This document shows positions 44,560-55,061 of a stretch of 64,000 nt of DNA, piece by piece. Positions within the stretch are counted from its first letter, which is position 1. Each line of letters begins with the position of its first letter. A program made the position numbers and the translations under genes. The notes beneath the pieces were generated by a model. That model searched no databases, had not been told where the DNA came from, and saw nothing but the letters and a program-made list of their open reading frames with translations. The stretch comes from Propionivibrio sp. (GTDB lineage Bacteria > Pseudomonadota > Gammaproteobacteria > Burkholderiales > Rhodocyclaceae), in NCBI GenBank assembly GCA_016705685.1, contig JADJLB010000002.1:496001-560000 (forward strand), written 5' to 3'.

Positions 44560-46518
44560 TCACTCGATGACGCAGAGTACGGCGCCTTTGGCGACGGTAT
44601 CGCCGCTCTTGAACTTGATTCCCTTGACTACGCCATCGCACGGGGCGACAAGCGCGTTCTCCATCTTCATGGCTTCCAGGACGAGGACGGCTTCCCCTTT
44701 GGTGACGGCGTCGCCAACGTTCTTCAGGTACTTGATGATCATCCCGGGCATGGGTGCCAACATGCGTGTGCCGTGCGCCTCGGGTGCCGCAGGGGGCGGG
44801 GCGGCGGCTGCAGGCGCCGCCTTTGGCGCTGCGGCCGGCGCGCTGGCCGGTGCGGCGACCATTCTCGGCGCGGAGATCACCGGGCTTTCACCCGTGGGAT
44901 CCACTTCGACGCTGAAGTATTCGTTGTCCAGGAATACATTGAAAGTGCGCACTCTTTCCGACTTCGCCGGCGTTTCGGATTTCCGCTCGACCAGTTCACC
45001 CGCCAAAGCCTTCTTGACCAGAGCATCCTGCTTCTTGACGAATTCCATGGTGATCGGCTTGACGCTGGCCGGAACTTCGGAGCGGCCGTATTTCCATTCG
45101 AGGAATTTCTTGCCGGTCACCGGGAACTGGGTATAGATCAGCAGATCGTCCATATCGACCGCCAGATCGCCGATTTCGGCCTTGGCCTTTTCCAGTTCGG
45201 GTTCGAGAACTTCGGCCGGACGGCAGGTAATCGGCGTCTCGCCGCGCGGATAACCCTTCAGGGCCTTCTTCTGAACTTCAGTATCGATGGGCACTGCCGT
45301 CTTTCCGTACAGGCCGTAACACAGATCCTTGACCTGCCCGGTGATCATCTTGTAGCGCTCGTCGGGCGTGTCGTGCAATACGTTGTTGACCGTCTGGACG
45401 CCGACGATCTGGCTGGTCGGCGTGACCAGCGGGATCTGGCCGAGATCACGGCGTACGCGTGGCAGCTCCTTGTACACGTCGTTGATGCGGTGGAGCGAAT
45501 CCATTTCACGCAACTGGTTCACCAGATTGGAGAGCATGCCGCCGGGCGTCTGGTGCAACAACACGTTGATGTCGATGATCGAGACCTTGGAGTCGTCCAA
45601 AAGATGCTTGTACTTCGGCATCACATCTCTTTCAAGGATTTCGTTGATTTCCGCCAGCTTGCGGATGTCGAAACCGGTATCGCGGTTGGTGCCGAGCAGC
45701 GACATCACCAGCGGTTCGACCGCCGGATGCGAGGAGCGATAGGCGTAAGGCGTCATGCAGGTATCGACGATATCGATCCCGGCCTCGATCGCCTTGAGCT
45801 GGGTCATCGGCGCCATGCCGGAGGTGAAATGGCTGTGCAGATGGATCGGTATCGTGACCACTGCCTTCAGCGCCTTGACCATGGCGTAAATGTCATAAGG
45901 CGCGCTCATCCCGGCCATGTCCTTGATGCAGATCGAATCGGCGCCCATATCCACCAGTTCCTTGGCCTTGCCGATGTAGTAGTCGAGGTTGTAAACCTCG
46001 CCGCCGAGCCGCGGTTCGGTCAGCGTATAGCACATGCATCCCTGGAAATGCTTGCCGCTCTTCTTGATCTGTTTGACCACCGTCTCGAAGTTGCGGTAAT
46101 CGTTCAGTGCGTCAAAGGTGCGGAAAATGTCCATGCCATTTTCGGCGGCACGATCGACGAAGGCCACGGCTACGTCATCGGCATAATTGCGGTAGCCGAC
46201 CAGATTCTGGGCGCGCAAGAGCATGCTGAACGGGGTCTTCTTGGCGTAACGCTTGAGCGTCCGCAACCGCTCCCAGGGGTCTTCGTTCAGGAAACGGTGC
46301 ATGGTGTCGAAGGTTGCTCCGCCCCAGGTTTCCAGCGCCCAGAAGCCGACTTCGTCAAGCAGCTCGGCGACGGGAATCATGTCTTCGGTTCGTCCTCGCG
46401 TGGCAAACAGGCACTGATGCCCGTCCCGCAAAGAGAGATCCATGATCTTCACCGGATTGCTTGCTGGCGGACGGTCGCTATCGTAATTCATTGCGGTCAT
46501 TACCACGTTGTCGCTCAT
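44560..46518 (-). CDS. Carboxyltransferase-biotin carrier subunit (OadA / PycB / transcarboxylase 5S-1.3S type)
   Basis: 652 residues. The N-terminal TIM barrel (about 25-300) has IMDLSLRDGHQCLFATRGRT and the carbamylated-Lys motif SICIKDMAGMSAPYD, with metal-ligand HLHSHFTSGMAP. The conserved carboxylase domain follows (about 300-470). An Ala/Pro-rich linker leads to a biotinyl domain with the biotin Lys in VLEAMKMENALV. It transfers CO2 between biotin and oxaloacetate/pyruvate. The start at 46518 has GGAG 8 bp upstream. No OadB membrane subunit or biotin carboxylase is adjacent, so a sodium pump is unlikely. The neighbouring acyl-CoA carboxyltransferase suggests a methylmalonyl-CoA:pyruvate transcarboxylase. 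Confidence 0.9.
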   Translation of the reverse strand: MSDNVVMTAMNYDSDRPPASNPVKIMDLSLRDGHQCLFATRGRTEDMIPVAELLDEVGFWALETWGGATFDTMHRFLNEDPWERLRTLKRYAKKTPFSMLLRAQNLVGYRNYADDVAVAFVDRAAENGMDIFRTFDALNDYRNFETVVKQIKKSGKHFQGCMCYTLTEPRLGGEVYNLDYYIGKAKELVDMGADSICIKDMAGMSAPYDIYAMVKALKAVVTIPIHLHSHFTSGMAPMTQLKAIEAGIDIVDTCMTPYAYRSSHPAVEPLVMSLLGTNRDTGFDIRKLAEINEILERDVMPKYKHLLDDSKVSIIDINVLLHQTPGGMLSNLVNQLREMDSLHRINDVYKELPRVRRDLGQIPLVTPTSQIVGVQTVNNVLHDTPDERYKMITGQVKDLCYGLYGKTAVPIDTEVQKKALKGYPRGETPITCRPAEVLEPELEKAKAEIGDLAVDMDDLLIYTQFPVTGKKFLEWKYGRSEVPASVKPITMEFVKKQDALVKKALAGELVERKSETPAKSERVRTFNVFLDNEYFSVEVDPTGESPVISAPRMVAAPASAPAAAPKAAPAAAAPPPAAPEAHGTRMLAPMPGMIIKYLKNVGDAVTKGEAVLVLEAMKMENALVAPCDGVVKGIKFKSGDTVAKGAVLCVIE

Positions 46519-46559
46519 TTGTATGCTCCACAAAAAAACTTGAAAATGAATGTCAGAAC

Positions 46560-46775
46560 CTATCGTGCGTTGGAGAAAACGCGCAGTTGAATCAACCGGC
46601 GCCCCTCCATCATTTCAACGCGACCGGAATGCCCCCACTGACTGGGTTCATTCGTCATGTTTCGACCGGTCGATACCGGTTGCACCTGAACGCTGGCGGC
46701 CTCTTCCTCTTCCTGTTGCAGGTAGAATTGGACTGCCGTCAGTGCCGCCGCTACCTTCCTTGTTGCTTTTTGCAT
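46560..46775 (-). CDS. Small protein between the two carboxyltransferase genes
   Basis: 71 residues from an ATG preceded by AAGGGTGG. The N-terminal helix KATRKVAAALTAVQFYLQQE resembles the (V/I)AAI-xAAVxxYL helix found in gamma, delta or epsilon subunits of biotin-dependent decarboxylases and acyl-CoA carboxylases, which tether subunits together. The C-terminal part (GRRLIQLRVFSNAR) is basic. Its position between the 12S-like and 5S-like genes supports an assembly role, but this is inference. Confidence 0.65.
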   Translation of the reverse strand: MQKATRKVAAALTAVQFYLQQEEEEAASVQVQPVSTGRNMTNEPSQWGHSGRVEMMEGRRLIQLRVFSNAR

Positions 46776-46806
46776 CTGTCCACCCTTTGAAGTCTGGTTC
46801 ACCGCA

Positions 46807-48357
<1,551 letters not shown>

Positions 48358-48933
48358 TCTGTGTCCCTGACAAGGAGAAAACTGCATTCGGAGGTGGACA
48401 CTGCGGAAGTTCAAGAAACCTTAACGGGTTCCGCATCCAGCGCGTTATCCCGGTTCCTGGTCCAGCAGACATTCGCAGAGCCGAGATTTTATCCGTTTTC
48501 GCAAAATTGTTGGAGTTCTTCTCTCGAAAGACCGCAACGATCGGCTACCGCTCGATTGCGCCTGCCCCGCCATGGGCATCACCCGGCGTGCATTCAGGTC
48601 GCTGACCTGGTCGTGCCTTTTTAAGGGCAAACTTTCCGGGTAATCGACACCGCACATTCCGGCCTATGCCATCGGCACTTGATCGTTGACGTGCTGATGA
48701 TGTGGGCATACACGAATTTCTTGCTAGCGCTGTATTGCGGGAGCCGTCTCGCCAGCAGCAAAGGTCAAAAGTAAGGGTTTGGTAAGTCTATGATTAACAA
48801 AAAATAAAATGCAAAAAAATATCACTTCCTGTCAAGAATTGTCAGTCGACTGTAAGTTTCGATAACGAGACTGCCGGCGTGACTCAAGCAGGCGTTTGGG
48901 TTCAAGTCCGGTTATACACAGGAGGAAGTAAAC
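48358..48933. other. Long divergent intergenic region upstream of the symporter and carboxyltransferase operons
   Basis: 576 bp with no credible gene; the short frames here are Arg/Ser-rich shadows. An AT-rich stretch (about 48775-48840) lies before the DUF4212 gene. A GG-N10-GC element (48876-48877 and 48888-48889, CCGGCGTGACTCAAGCAG) could be a weak sigma-54 promoter, with its start near 48901. The strong AGGAGG at 48921-48926 is the DUF4212 ribosome-binding site. Nothing else was seen. Confidence 0.4.
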
Positions 48934-49200
48934 ATGAATGACAAAATCATGGATGAAAAAAGCAAGGCCTATTGGTCAGCGACGCTGGGACTGCTGACCA
49001 AGATCATGCTGGCCTGGACCTTTGTAACCTTTGGTTGCGGGATCCTGCTTGCCGACATACTCAACACAATCCATCTGGGTGGTTACCCCCTGGGCTTCTG
49101 GTTCGCCCAGCAGGGAGCAATCTACATCTACATCGCGCTGATTTTTATCTACGCCAAGAAGATGGGCGATATCGACATCAAATTTGACGTTCACGAATAA
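48934..49200 (+). CDS. DUF4212 small subunit of sodium:solute symporter
   Basis: 88 residues with two transmembrane helices (LGLLTKIMLAWTFVTFGCGI and FWFAQQGAIYIYIALIFIYA) and the family phrase GYPLGFWFAQQG. DUF4212 proteins are always paired with VC_2705-type SSS symporters and appear to be a small subunit. It is preceded by AGGAGG. The gap to the symporter ATG is 10 bp, with AAGGAG spanning the stop codon. Confidence 0.93.
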   Translation: MNDKIMDEKSKAYWSATLGLLTKIMLAWTFVTFGCGILLADILNTIHLGGYPLGFWFAQQGAIYIYIALIFIYAKKMGDIDIKFDVHE

Positions 49201-49210
49201 GGAGCCCTAC

Positions 49211-51019
49211 ATGGATCTGCAAACCACCATTTACCTGGGTGTTGGCGCCAGTTTTGCGCTGTACATCGGCATCGCCATCTGGGCGCGTGCAGGTAGCACC
49301 AGCGAATTTTACGCCGCCGGCGGCAGCGTTCCCCCGGTCATAAACGGCATGGCGACGGCAGCCGACTGGATGTCGGCCGCATCGTTCATCTCGATGGCCG
49401 GACTGATTGCCAACATGGGATACGGCGGCGGCCTGTTCCTGATGGGCTGGACCGGCGGTTACGTTCTGCTGGCAATGCTGCTCGCACCTTACCTGCGCAA
49501 GTTCGGCAAGTTTACCGTGCCGCAGTTCATTGGCGACCGTTACTACTCGAAGACGGCGTCCTTGGTGGCGGTGCTCTGCCTGCTGACCGCGTCGCTGACC
49601 TACATCATCGGCCAGATGACCGGTGTGGGCGTTGCTTTCTCGCGCTTCCTCGGCGTTTCGTCTGCCACCGGGATTTATGTCGGTCAGGGCATCGTCTTCC
49701 TGTACGCGGTGTTCGGCGGCATGAAGGGCATCACCTACACGCAGGTGGCACAGTATCTGGTACTGATTGCGGCCTACATCATCCCGGCGATCTTCATTTC
49801 GCTGCAACTCACCGGCAACCCGATCCCGCAGCTGGGCCTGGGTTCCAATCTCGTTGGTCATGACGTTTCGTTGCTGGCTACCCTGGACAAGGTGGTGACG
49901 GACCTCGGCTTCGGCAAGTACACGACGTCATTGCCCGGCAGCACGCTGAACATGTTCGTCTACACGCTGTCGCTGATGATCGGTACGGCCGGTCTGCCGC
50001 ACGTCATCATGCGCTTCTTCACCGTTCCGACGGTCAAGGATGCGCGTAGCTCGGCCGGTTGGGCACTTGTTTTCATCGCTCTGTTGTACACGACGGCACC
50101 CGCCGTAGCCGCGATGGCCAAGACCAACCTGATTCGCACAATCACCCCGGGCGTGGTCATGCAGGGCTCCGATCCGTACGCTGCCGATTCGCAGATCAAG
50201 TTTGACGAGCGTCCCGACTGGATGAAGCGTTGGGAAAAAACCGGCCTGCTGAAGTTCGCCGACAAGAACGGCGACGGTCGCATCCAGTTCTACAACGACA
50301 AGTCGAAGAACCCGGAGTTCGTGAAAAAGGCTGAAGCCGCCGGTTGGAAGGGCAACGAGCTGGAGGTCAACGCCGACATCATCGTGCTGGCCAATCCGGA
50401 AATCGCGCTGCTGCCGAACTGGGTGATCGCGCTGGTCGCCGCCGGTGGTCTGGCTGCTGCGCTATCCACAGCCGCTGGTCTGCTGATGGCCATTTCGTCG
50501 TCGGTCTCGCACGATCTGATCAAGGGTATCTTTGTTCCGGACATCAGTGAAAAGAACGAGTTGCTGGCCGGCAAGATTTCGATGGCGGTTGCCATTGTCG
50601 TCGCCGGTTATCTAGGCTTGAACCCGCCGGGCTTCGCTGCCGGTACCGTGGCGCTGGCCTTCGGTATTGCCGCCAGCTCGCTGTTCCCGGCGATCATGAT
50701 GGGCATCTTCTCCAAGAAGATGAACAAGGAAGGCGCCATCGCCGGTATGTTGTCGGGCCTTTTCGTCACCCTGTTCTACGTGTTCGCGCACAAGGGCATC
50801 TTCTTCATCAAGGGGACCGAGTACCTGCCGACGATTGGCGGCGCAAACGCCTTCTTCGGCATCACGCCGGAAGCCTTCGGTGCGGTCGGCGCCCTGGTCA
50901 ACTTCATCGTCGCCTTCCTGGTCGATAAGGTGACAGCGGAACCGCCGGAGCACATCCAGCACATGGTCGAATCGGTGCGTACGCCGCGCGGCTCCAAGCT
51001 GGTGAATGGCGCACACTAA
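49211..51019 (+). CDS. Sodium:solute symporter, VC_2705 family (acetate/organic-acid type)
   Basis: 602 residues from the ATG at 49211, with about 13 transmembrane helices. The N-terminus has YAAGGSVPPVINGMATAADW and MSAASFISMAGLIANMGYGG, the sodium/solute signature region of ActP-like proteins, then AGLPHVIMRFFTVPTVKDAR. A hydrophilic insertion (about 320-410) contains an EF-hand-like stretch DKNGDGRIQF, characteristic of the VC_2705 subfamily. Likely Na+-coupled uptake of acetate, propionate or pyruvate; the exact substrate cannot be told. It is followed by two terminators. Confidence 0.92.
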   Translation: MDLQTTIYLGVGASFALYIGIAIWARAGSTSEFYAAGGSVPPVINGMATAADWMSAASFISMAGLIANMGYGGGLFLMGWTGGYVLLAMLLAPYLRKFGKFTVPQFIGDRYYSKTASLVAVLCLLTASLTYIIGQMTGVGVAFSRFLGVSSATGIYVGQGIVFLYAVFGGMKGITYTQVAQYLVLIAAYIIPAIFISLQLTGNPIPQLGLGSNLVGHDVSLLATLDKVVTDLGFGKYTTSLPGSTLNMFVYTLSLMIGTAGLPHVIMRFFTVPTVKDARSSAGWALVFIALLYTTAPAVAAMAKTNLIRTITPGVVMQGSDPYAADSQIKFDERPDWMKRWEKTGLLKFADKNGDGRIQFYNDKSKNPEFVKKAEAAGWKGNELEVNADIIVLANPEIALLPNWVIALVAAGGLAAALSTAAGLLMAISSSVSHDLIKGIFVPDISEKNELLAGKISMAVAIVVAGYLGLNPPGFAAGTVALAFGIAASSLFPAIMMGIFSKKMNKEGAIAGMLSGLFVTLFYVFAHKGIFFIKGTEYLPTIGGANAFFGITPEAFGAVGALVNFIVAFLVDKVTAEPPEHIQHMVESVRTPRGSKLVNGAH

Positions 51020-51039
51020 GCGGGTCACTGCTTCGAAAT

Positions 51040-51102
51040 GCCCGGTATCTCGGGCGTTTTGTTAAAATCAAACCCCGCCGGCTGTGCTGGCGGGGTTTTT
51101 TT
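51040..51102 (+). terminator. Tandem intrinsic terminators after the symporter gene
   Basis: First hairpin: GCCCG (51040-51044) with CGGGC (51051-51055), then GTTTTG. Second, stronger hairpin: AACCCCGCC (51071-51079) with GGCGGGGTT (51089-51097), extended inward by GGC/GCT, followed by a T7 tract (51096-51102). The pair should end the DUF4212-symporter transcript. Confidence 0.9.
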
Positions 51103-51163
51103 ATGAAGTCTTACGATGCGCGGCGTTTGCGGCCGACTTCAGCCGACGCATCCGGAGTGGTCC

Positions 51164-51523
51164 ATGGTCTTTGATATCAGCGTCGCCATGACGTGGATTC
51201 TGTTTCTGGCGTTGTTCCCCATTGCTTTTTTCTGGCTGCGCCGTGCCTGGCGGATACTAGCGCGCAGCGACTATTCGGAGGTGGCGCTCAAGCGTGGCGA
51301 GTCTCCGGCCAACCCGAAAAAATTCGCCCCTTATACTGCCGTAATCAATCTCGTCGGCGGCGGCATTGTCATCTGGGTCATCATCAACGTCGTCCTGGGC
51401 AGATTGTCTTACGATGCCTGGTCGGCGGTTGCCGGAGTAACGATCTGGTTCAAGTTCATCGCCGATTTCATTCTCAGTCGCCATGCGCATCCGTGGGGCA
51501 AGAAGAATGACAAGAAAACCTGA
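51164..51523 (+). CDS. Small membrane protein next to the symporter and nhaD
   Basis: 119 residues with GGAG about 9 bp before the ATG. There are three hydrophobic segments (VAMTWILFLALFPIAFFWLR, TAVINLVGGGIVIWVIINVV and SAVAGVTIWFKFIADFILS) separated by a charged loop (VALKRGESPANPKK). Family not recognised. It is 12 bp before the nhaD ATG and is presumably co-transcribed with it, suggesting a role in the same ion or organic-acid transport function. Confidence 0.7.
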   Translation: MVFDISVAMTWILFLALFPIAFFWLRRAWRILARSDYSEVALKRGESPANPKKFAPYTAVINLVGGGIVIWVIINVVLGRLSYDAWSAVAGVTIWFKFIADFILSRHAHPWGKKNDKKT

Positions 51524-51535
51524 TCCCGCTCGCAA

Positions 51536-52983
51536 ATGCCGCATTCACGAACGGGCATGATGTTGATGCAAAACTTACTGTACAAAATCGGCGCCGGTGC
51601 CGGTCTTTTCCTGTCGAGTCCCTTGGCCCTGGCCGCCGAACGGATCGATCTGACCGGTCATGGTGTTGGTTACGCTGCGCTCATTCTTTTTGTCGCCGCT
51701 TACCTTCTCGTCATGGCGGAAGAGTTCACCCACCTGCGCAAATCCAAGCCCGTGGTGCTGGCGGCGGGAATCATCTGGGCCTTGATTGCCAGTGTCTATG
51801 TCGGCGAGGGGAATACGCATGCGGCCGAACAGGCCGTTCGGCACAATATTCTCGAATATGCTGAATTGATGCTGTTCCTGCTCGTCGCCATGACGTATAT
51901 CAACGCCATGGAAGAGCGCCGCGTCTTCGATGCGCTACGTTGCTGGCTCGTTCATAAAGGTTTCAATTACCGGCAGTTGTTCTGGATGACCGGGCTGCTG
52001 GCCTTCTTCATTTCGCCGGTGGCTGACAACCTGACCACCGCTCTGCTGATGTGCGCCGTCTTGCTGGCGGTGGGCTCGGGCAATCAAAAATTCGTTTCGC
52101 TGGGTTGCATCAATATCGTCGTTGCCGCCAATGCCGGCGGCGCTTTCAGCCCGTTTGGCGATATCACGACGCTGATGGTCTGGCAAAAAGGCTACGTGGA
52201 GTTCTGGACATTTTTTGCGCTTTTCATACCTTCGGTCATCAATTGGCTCGTTCCTGCCTTGCTCATGAGCTTCGTGGTTCCTCGTGGTGAGCCGAAGCCC
52301 TCCGACGAGGTCGTGGCCATGAAGCGAGGCGCGCGCCGGATCGTCGTTTTCTTTCTGCTCACCATCGTCACGGCCGTGAGCTTCCACAACTTCCTGCACC
52401 TGCCGCCCATGCTGGGCATGATGACCGGACTCTCTTTCCTGAAGTTTTTTGGTTTCTATCTGAAAAAAACCCACCACAAGGAATCGCATCAGAGTCGCGG
52501 CAGCGCCGATGCCGACGAACAGCGCCTGGGTGATATGGCGGTTCCCTTCAACGTCTTCAGCAATGTCGCGCGCGCCGAATGGGATACGCTGCTGTTCTTT
52601 TTTGGCGTGGTGATCTGCGTGGGCGGACTCGGTTTTATCGGTTACCTCGAACTGGCTTCGAACGTGATGTACCTGGGCTGGGGTGCGACCTACGCCAATA
52701 TAGCAGTCGGCATTCTTTCCGCAATCGTCGATAATATTCCGATCATGTTTGCCGTCCTGACCATGAACCCCGACATGTCGGTGGGCCAGTGGCTGCTGGT
52801 GACCTTGACGGCGGGCGTCGGCGGCAGCATGCTCTCCATTGGCTCAGCGGCCGGCGTGGCGCTGATGGGGCAGGCCGGGGGGCGTATACTTTCTTCAGCC
52901 ATCTGCGTTGGACACCGGTCATTGCCTTGGGTTACGCGGCGAGTATCGCGGCGCACAGGTTGCTCAACGCGGCGATGTTTTAG
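51536..52983 (+). CDS. nhaD: NhaD-type Na+/H+ antiporter, frameshifted near the C-terminus
   Basis: About 482 residues once one base is restored. The protein has a signal-like first helix, ten or more transmembrane segments, and the NhaD/ArsB signatures FFISPVADNLTTALLMCAVL, NIVVAANAGGAFSPFGDITT and ILSAIVDNIPIMFAVLTMNP. After GVALMGQA the reading leaves homology at a G6 run (52877-52882). One extra G gives GGAYTFFSHLRWTPVIALGY and a normal end at 52983. Without it the frame runs on to 53149 with a nonsense basic tail. Na+/H+ exchange would recycle sodium imported by the symporter upstream. Confidence 0.9.
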
Positions 52984-53012
52984 GCCATTTCAACTAAGGA
53001 GTAAAAGTAAGG

Positions 53013-53705
53013 ATGGTAAGCCGACTGCTCATCGTCGAGGACGACCGGGATCTGGCCAGGAATCTGATCGATTTCCTCGAACTACAGGGGTATGCCACGC
53101 ACCACGCCGCGGACGGCCAGACCGCACTGAGTCTGCTCGCAGCCAATGACTACGACCTGGTCATCCTCGACCTGATGTTGCCTGGCGTCGACGGCATGTC
53201 CGTTTGCATACACATTCGGAATCAGCTCCAGAGCCGGGTGCCGATCGTCATTCTTACGGCGAAATCGGAAATCGACACCAAGATATCGGCCTTCGATATC
53301 GGCGCCGATGACTATGTGATCAAACCCATTTCGCTGCGCGAGATCAATGCCCGGGTTCGGGCGCTGATCAGGCGGGCCAAGCAGGCCGATGACAATGCGA
53401 TTCTGACGATCGGCGGGCTGAGTCTGGATACCGGCACGATGCGCATCGAGCGCGACGGCGTGCCGATCACCCTGCCGCCGGGGCCGACCAAGATCCTCGC
53501 GTTGTTGATGCGCAACTCGCCCAATGTCGTCCACAACCTGGCCATCCACCGTGAACTCTGGGGCGAGGAACGCGGCGATACGCATGCCATCGTCGTCCAT
53601 ATGCATACCCTGCGCAACACCATCGACAAGCCCTTCGACAGGCAACTCATTCATACCGTACGCGGTTTCGGCTACCGGATCGCTGATGAACAAACGTCCT
53701 TATGA
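53013..53705 (+). CDS. OmpR/PhoB-family response regulator
   Basis: 230 residues. The receiver domain (1-120) has acidic VEDDRDL, phospho-Asp in LVILDLMLPG, Thr/Lys in VILTAKSE and DYVIKPISLREI. The C-terminal winged-helix domain (about 135-225) ends IHTVRGFGYRIADE. AAGGA lies about 12 bp upstream of the ATG. It overlaps the histidine kinase by 20 bp, and the pair follows nhaD by 29 bp, which suggests that it senses or controls sodium, pH or organic-acid transport. Confidence 0.93.
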   Translation: MVSRLLIVEDDRDLARNLIDFLELQGYATHHAADGQTALSLLAANDYDLVILDLMLPGVDGMSVCIHIRNQLQSRVPIVILTAKSEIDTKISAFDIGADDYVIKPISLREINARVRALIRRAKQADDNAILTIGGLSLDTGTMRIERDGVPITLPPGPTKILALLMRNSPNVVHNLAIHRELWGEERGDTHAIVVHMHTLRNTIDKPFDRQLIHTVRGFGYRIADEQTSL

Positions 53706-55014
53706 CAGCCTGAGCAGAAGTCTCGTATTACCCTTTGTCACCTTGGGTTATGTCGTTAGCGCGGTATTGAGTCTGGTCACCTTCGGCATCGTTTCCAATC
53801 TGGAGGAGCGGGCCATTCACCGCGTGCTTCAGCTGGAAATGGAAAGCTTTCGCAATCGACAGGCGCTGAACCCGGCAGCACTCCTGCCCTCATCCGCCAT
53901 CCTCACCGGTTACCCTTTGCCGGTACCCGGCTTGCCTGAATTGACTGGCGTTAAACCTGGCGAAGAGCGCATCGAGATATTCCTGCACGACGAGCACAAC
54001 TACTCGGTACTGCTCGCCGAATCGAACGGCAAGACCTACGCGCTGGTCTATGATCGCACCGATATCAATTCCAGTCTGGGAGAACTGGCCTTGTTCCTGG
54101 TCTTCGGCACCGCAATAATGACCCTGCTTTCGGCCCTGGTGGGGCACCACCTTGCCGGGCAGGTCATCCGCCCGATTCGTATGCTGTTGCGTGAAATATC
54201 GGAGAAGGCGGACGGACTTAACCCACAAGAAAGCAGACCCTTGAGTTTCGCGTCCGAGGCCTATCCCAACAACGAGATCGGCCGTCTGGTCCAGAGTATG
54301 GACCAGTACGCTTTGCGGCTCCAGGGATTCCTGGAGCGGGAGAGTTATTTTGCGGCCGACGTCAGCCATGAATTGCGCACGTCCGTGGCGATCGTTCGTG
54401 GCGCCGCCGAGTTGCTGGTCGAGTTCCCGTATCTCCCGGAAGCGGTTCGCCATCGCTTGCAAACCATCCTGCGTCAGTCGATACGCATGGGGCATATCCT
54501 CGAAGCCATGCTTCACCTGGCCAGAGAGGATGGCGATCAGGATGACCCGGCCTGTGCCATGGCCGAAGTCATAGAAGATGCGGTAGCGGATTGCCGACCC
54601 GCTTTGGCCGGGCGCCCGATCCTCATTGTCGTCGATGTGCTGGAACGCTCAATTCTTCCTGTGGAACGTTCCATGGCCTGGGTGGTGGTCAGCAATCTGT
54701 TGCGCAATGCCTGCACCTATACCCGGGAAGGCGTGATAAGCGTTCGCCTGGATGGCAACCAGCTGGAAATCGCCGATAGCGGCATCGGCATACCCGAGGA
54801 CCGTTTTCCTACACTGTTCAAACGGCTCGACAAAGGCGAGGATAGCCCGGGGTTCGGTCTGGGCTTGTCGATCGTTTCCCGTGTGGCCCACCGGCTTGGC
54901 TGGACAGTCGACATTCAGAGTGCTCAGGGGGCGGGAACCCGGGTATGCATTACCTTCCTGTCGCCGAAGGACGCGAAGAATCTACACCGAATTGGTGAGC
55001 GCTCGACGACCTGA
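53686..55014 (+). CDS. Membrane sensor histidine kinase
   Basis: 442 residues starting MNKRPYDSLSRSLVLPFVTL. The first transmembrane helix is at about 13-35. A periplasmic loop of about 125 residues follows, then a second helix (LALFLVFGTAIMTLLSALVG) and a HAMP-like linker. The dimerisation domain has phospho-His in AADVSHELRTSVAIVRGAAE. The ATPase domain has the N box (NLLRNACTYT), G1 (IADSGIGIPEDRF) and G2 (GFGLGLSIVS). The start overlaps the regulator gene, so the two form one coupled two-component system. The short periplasmic sensor is not recognisable. Confidence 0.92.
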   Translation: MNKRPYDSLSRSLVLPFVTLGYVVSAVLSLVTFGIVSNLEERAIHRVLQLEMESFRNRQALNPAALLPSSAILTGYPLPVPGLPELTGVKPGEERIEIFLHDEHNYSVLLAESNGKTYALVYDRTDINSSLGELALFLVFGTAIMTLLSALVGHHLAGQVIRPIRMLLREISEKADGLNPQESRPLSFASEAYPNNEIGRLVQSMDQYALRLQGFLERESYFAADVSHELRTSVAIVRGAAELLVEFPYLPEAVRHRLQTILRQSIRMGHILEAMLHLAREDGDQDDPACAMAEVIEDAVADCRPALAGRPILIVVDVLERSILPVERSMAWVVVSNLLRNACTYTREGVISVRLDGNQLEIADSGIGIPEDRFPTLFKRLDKGEDSPGFGLGLSIVSRVAHRLGWTVDIQSAQGAGTRVCITFLSPKDAKNLHRIGERSTT

Positions 55015-55061
55015 CGCGGTAAATCGCGCAGCATTGCCTACGGCGAATTTAGCTTTCCGGG

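Noticed and set aside
44509..46590. A 693-codon open frame on the plus strand
   Set aside because: Antisense shadow of the biotin-carboxyltransferase gene. It is His/Arg/Asp-rich with no family motifs, whereas the minus strand has all catalytic motifs.
48900..48925. GGTTCAAGTCC resembling a tRNA T-arm
   Set aside because: The flanking bases do not form a T-stem, and no acceptor, D- or anticodon arm is present.
52984..53149. Basic extension of the NhaD frame overlapping the response regulator
   Set aside because: It arises only from the G6 frameshift, is Arg/Ser/Gly-rich and has no NhaD homology. The restored frame stops at 52983.
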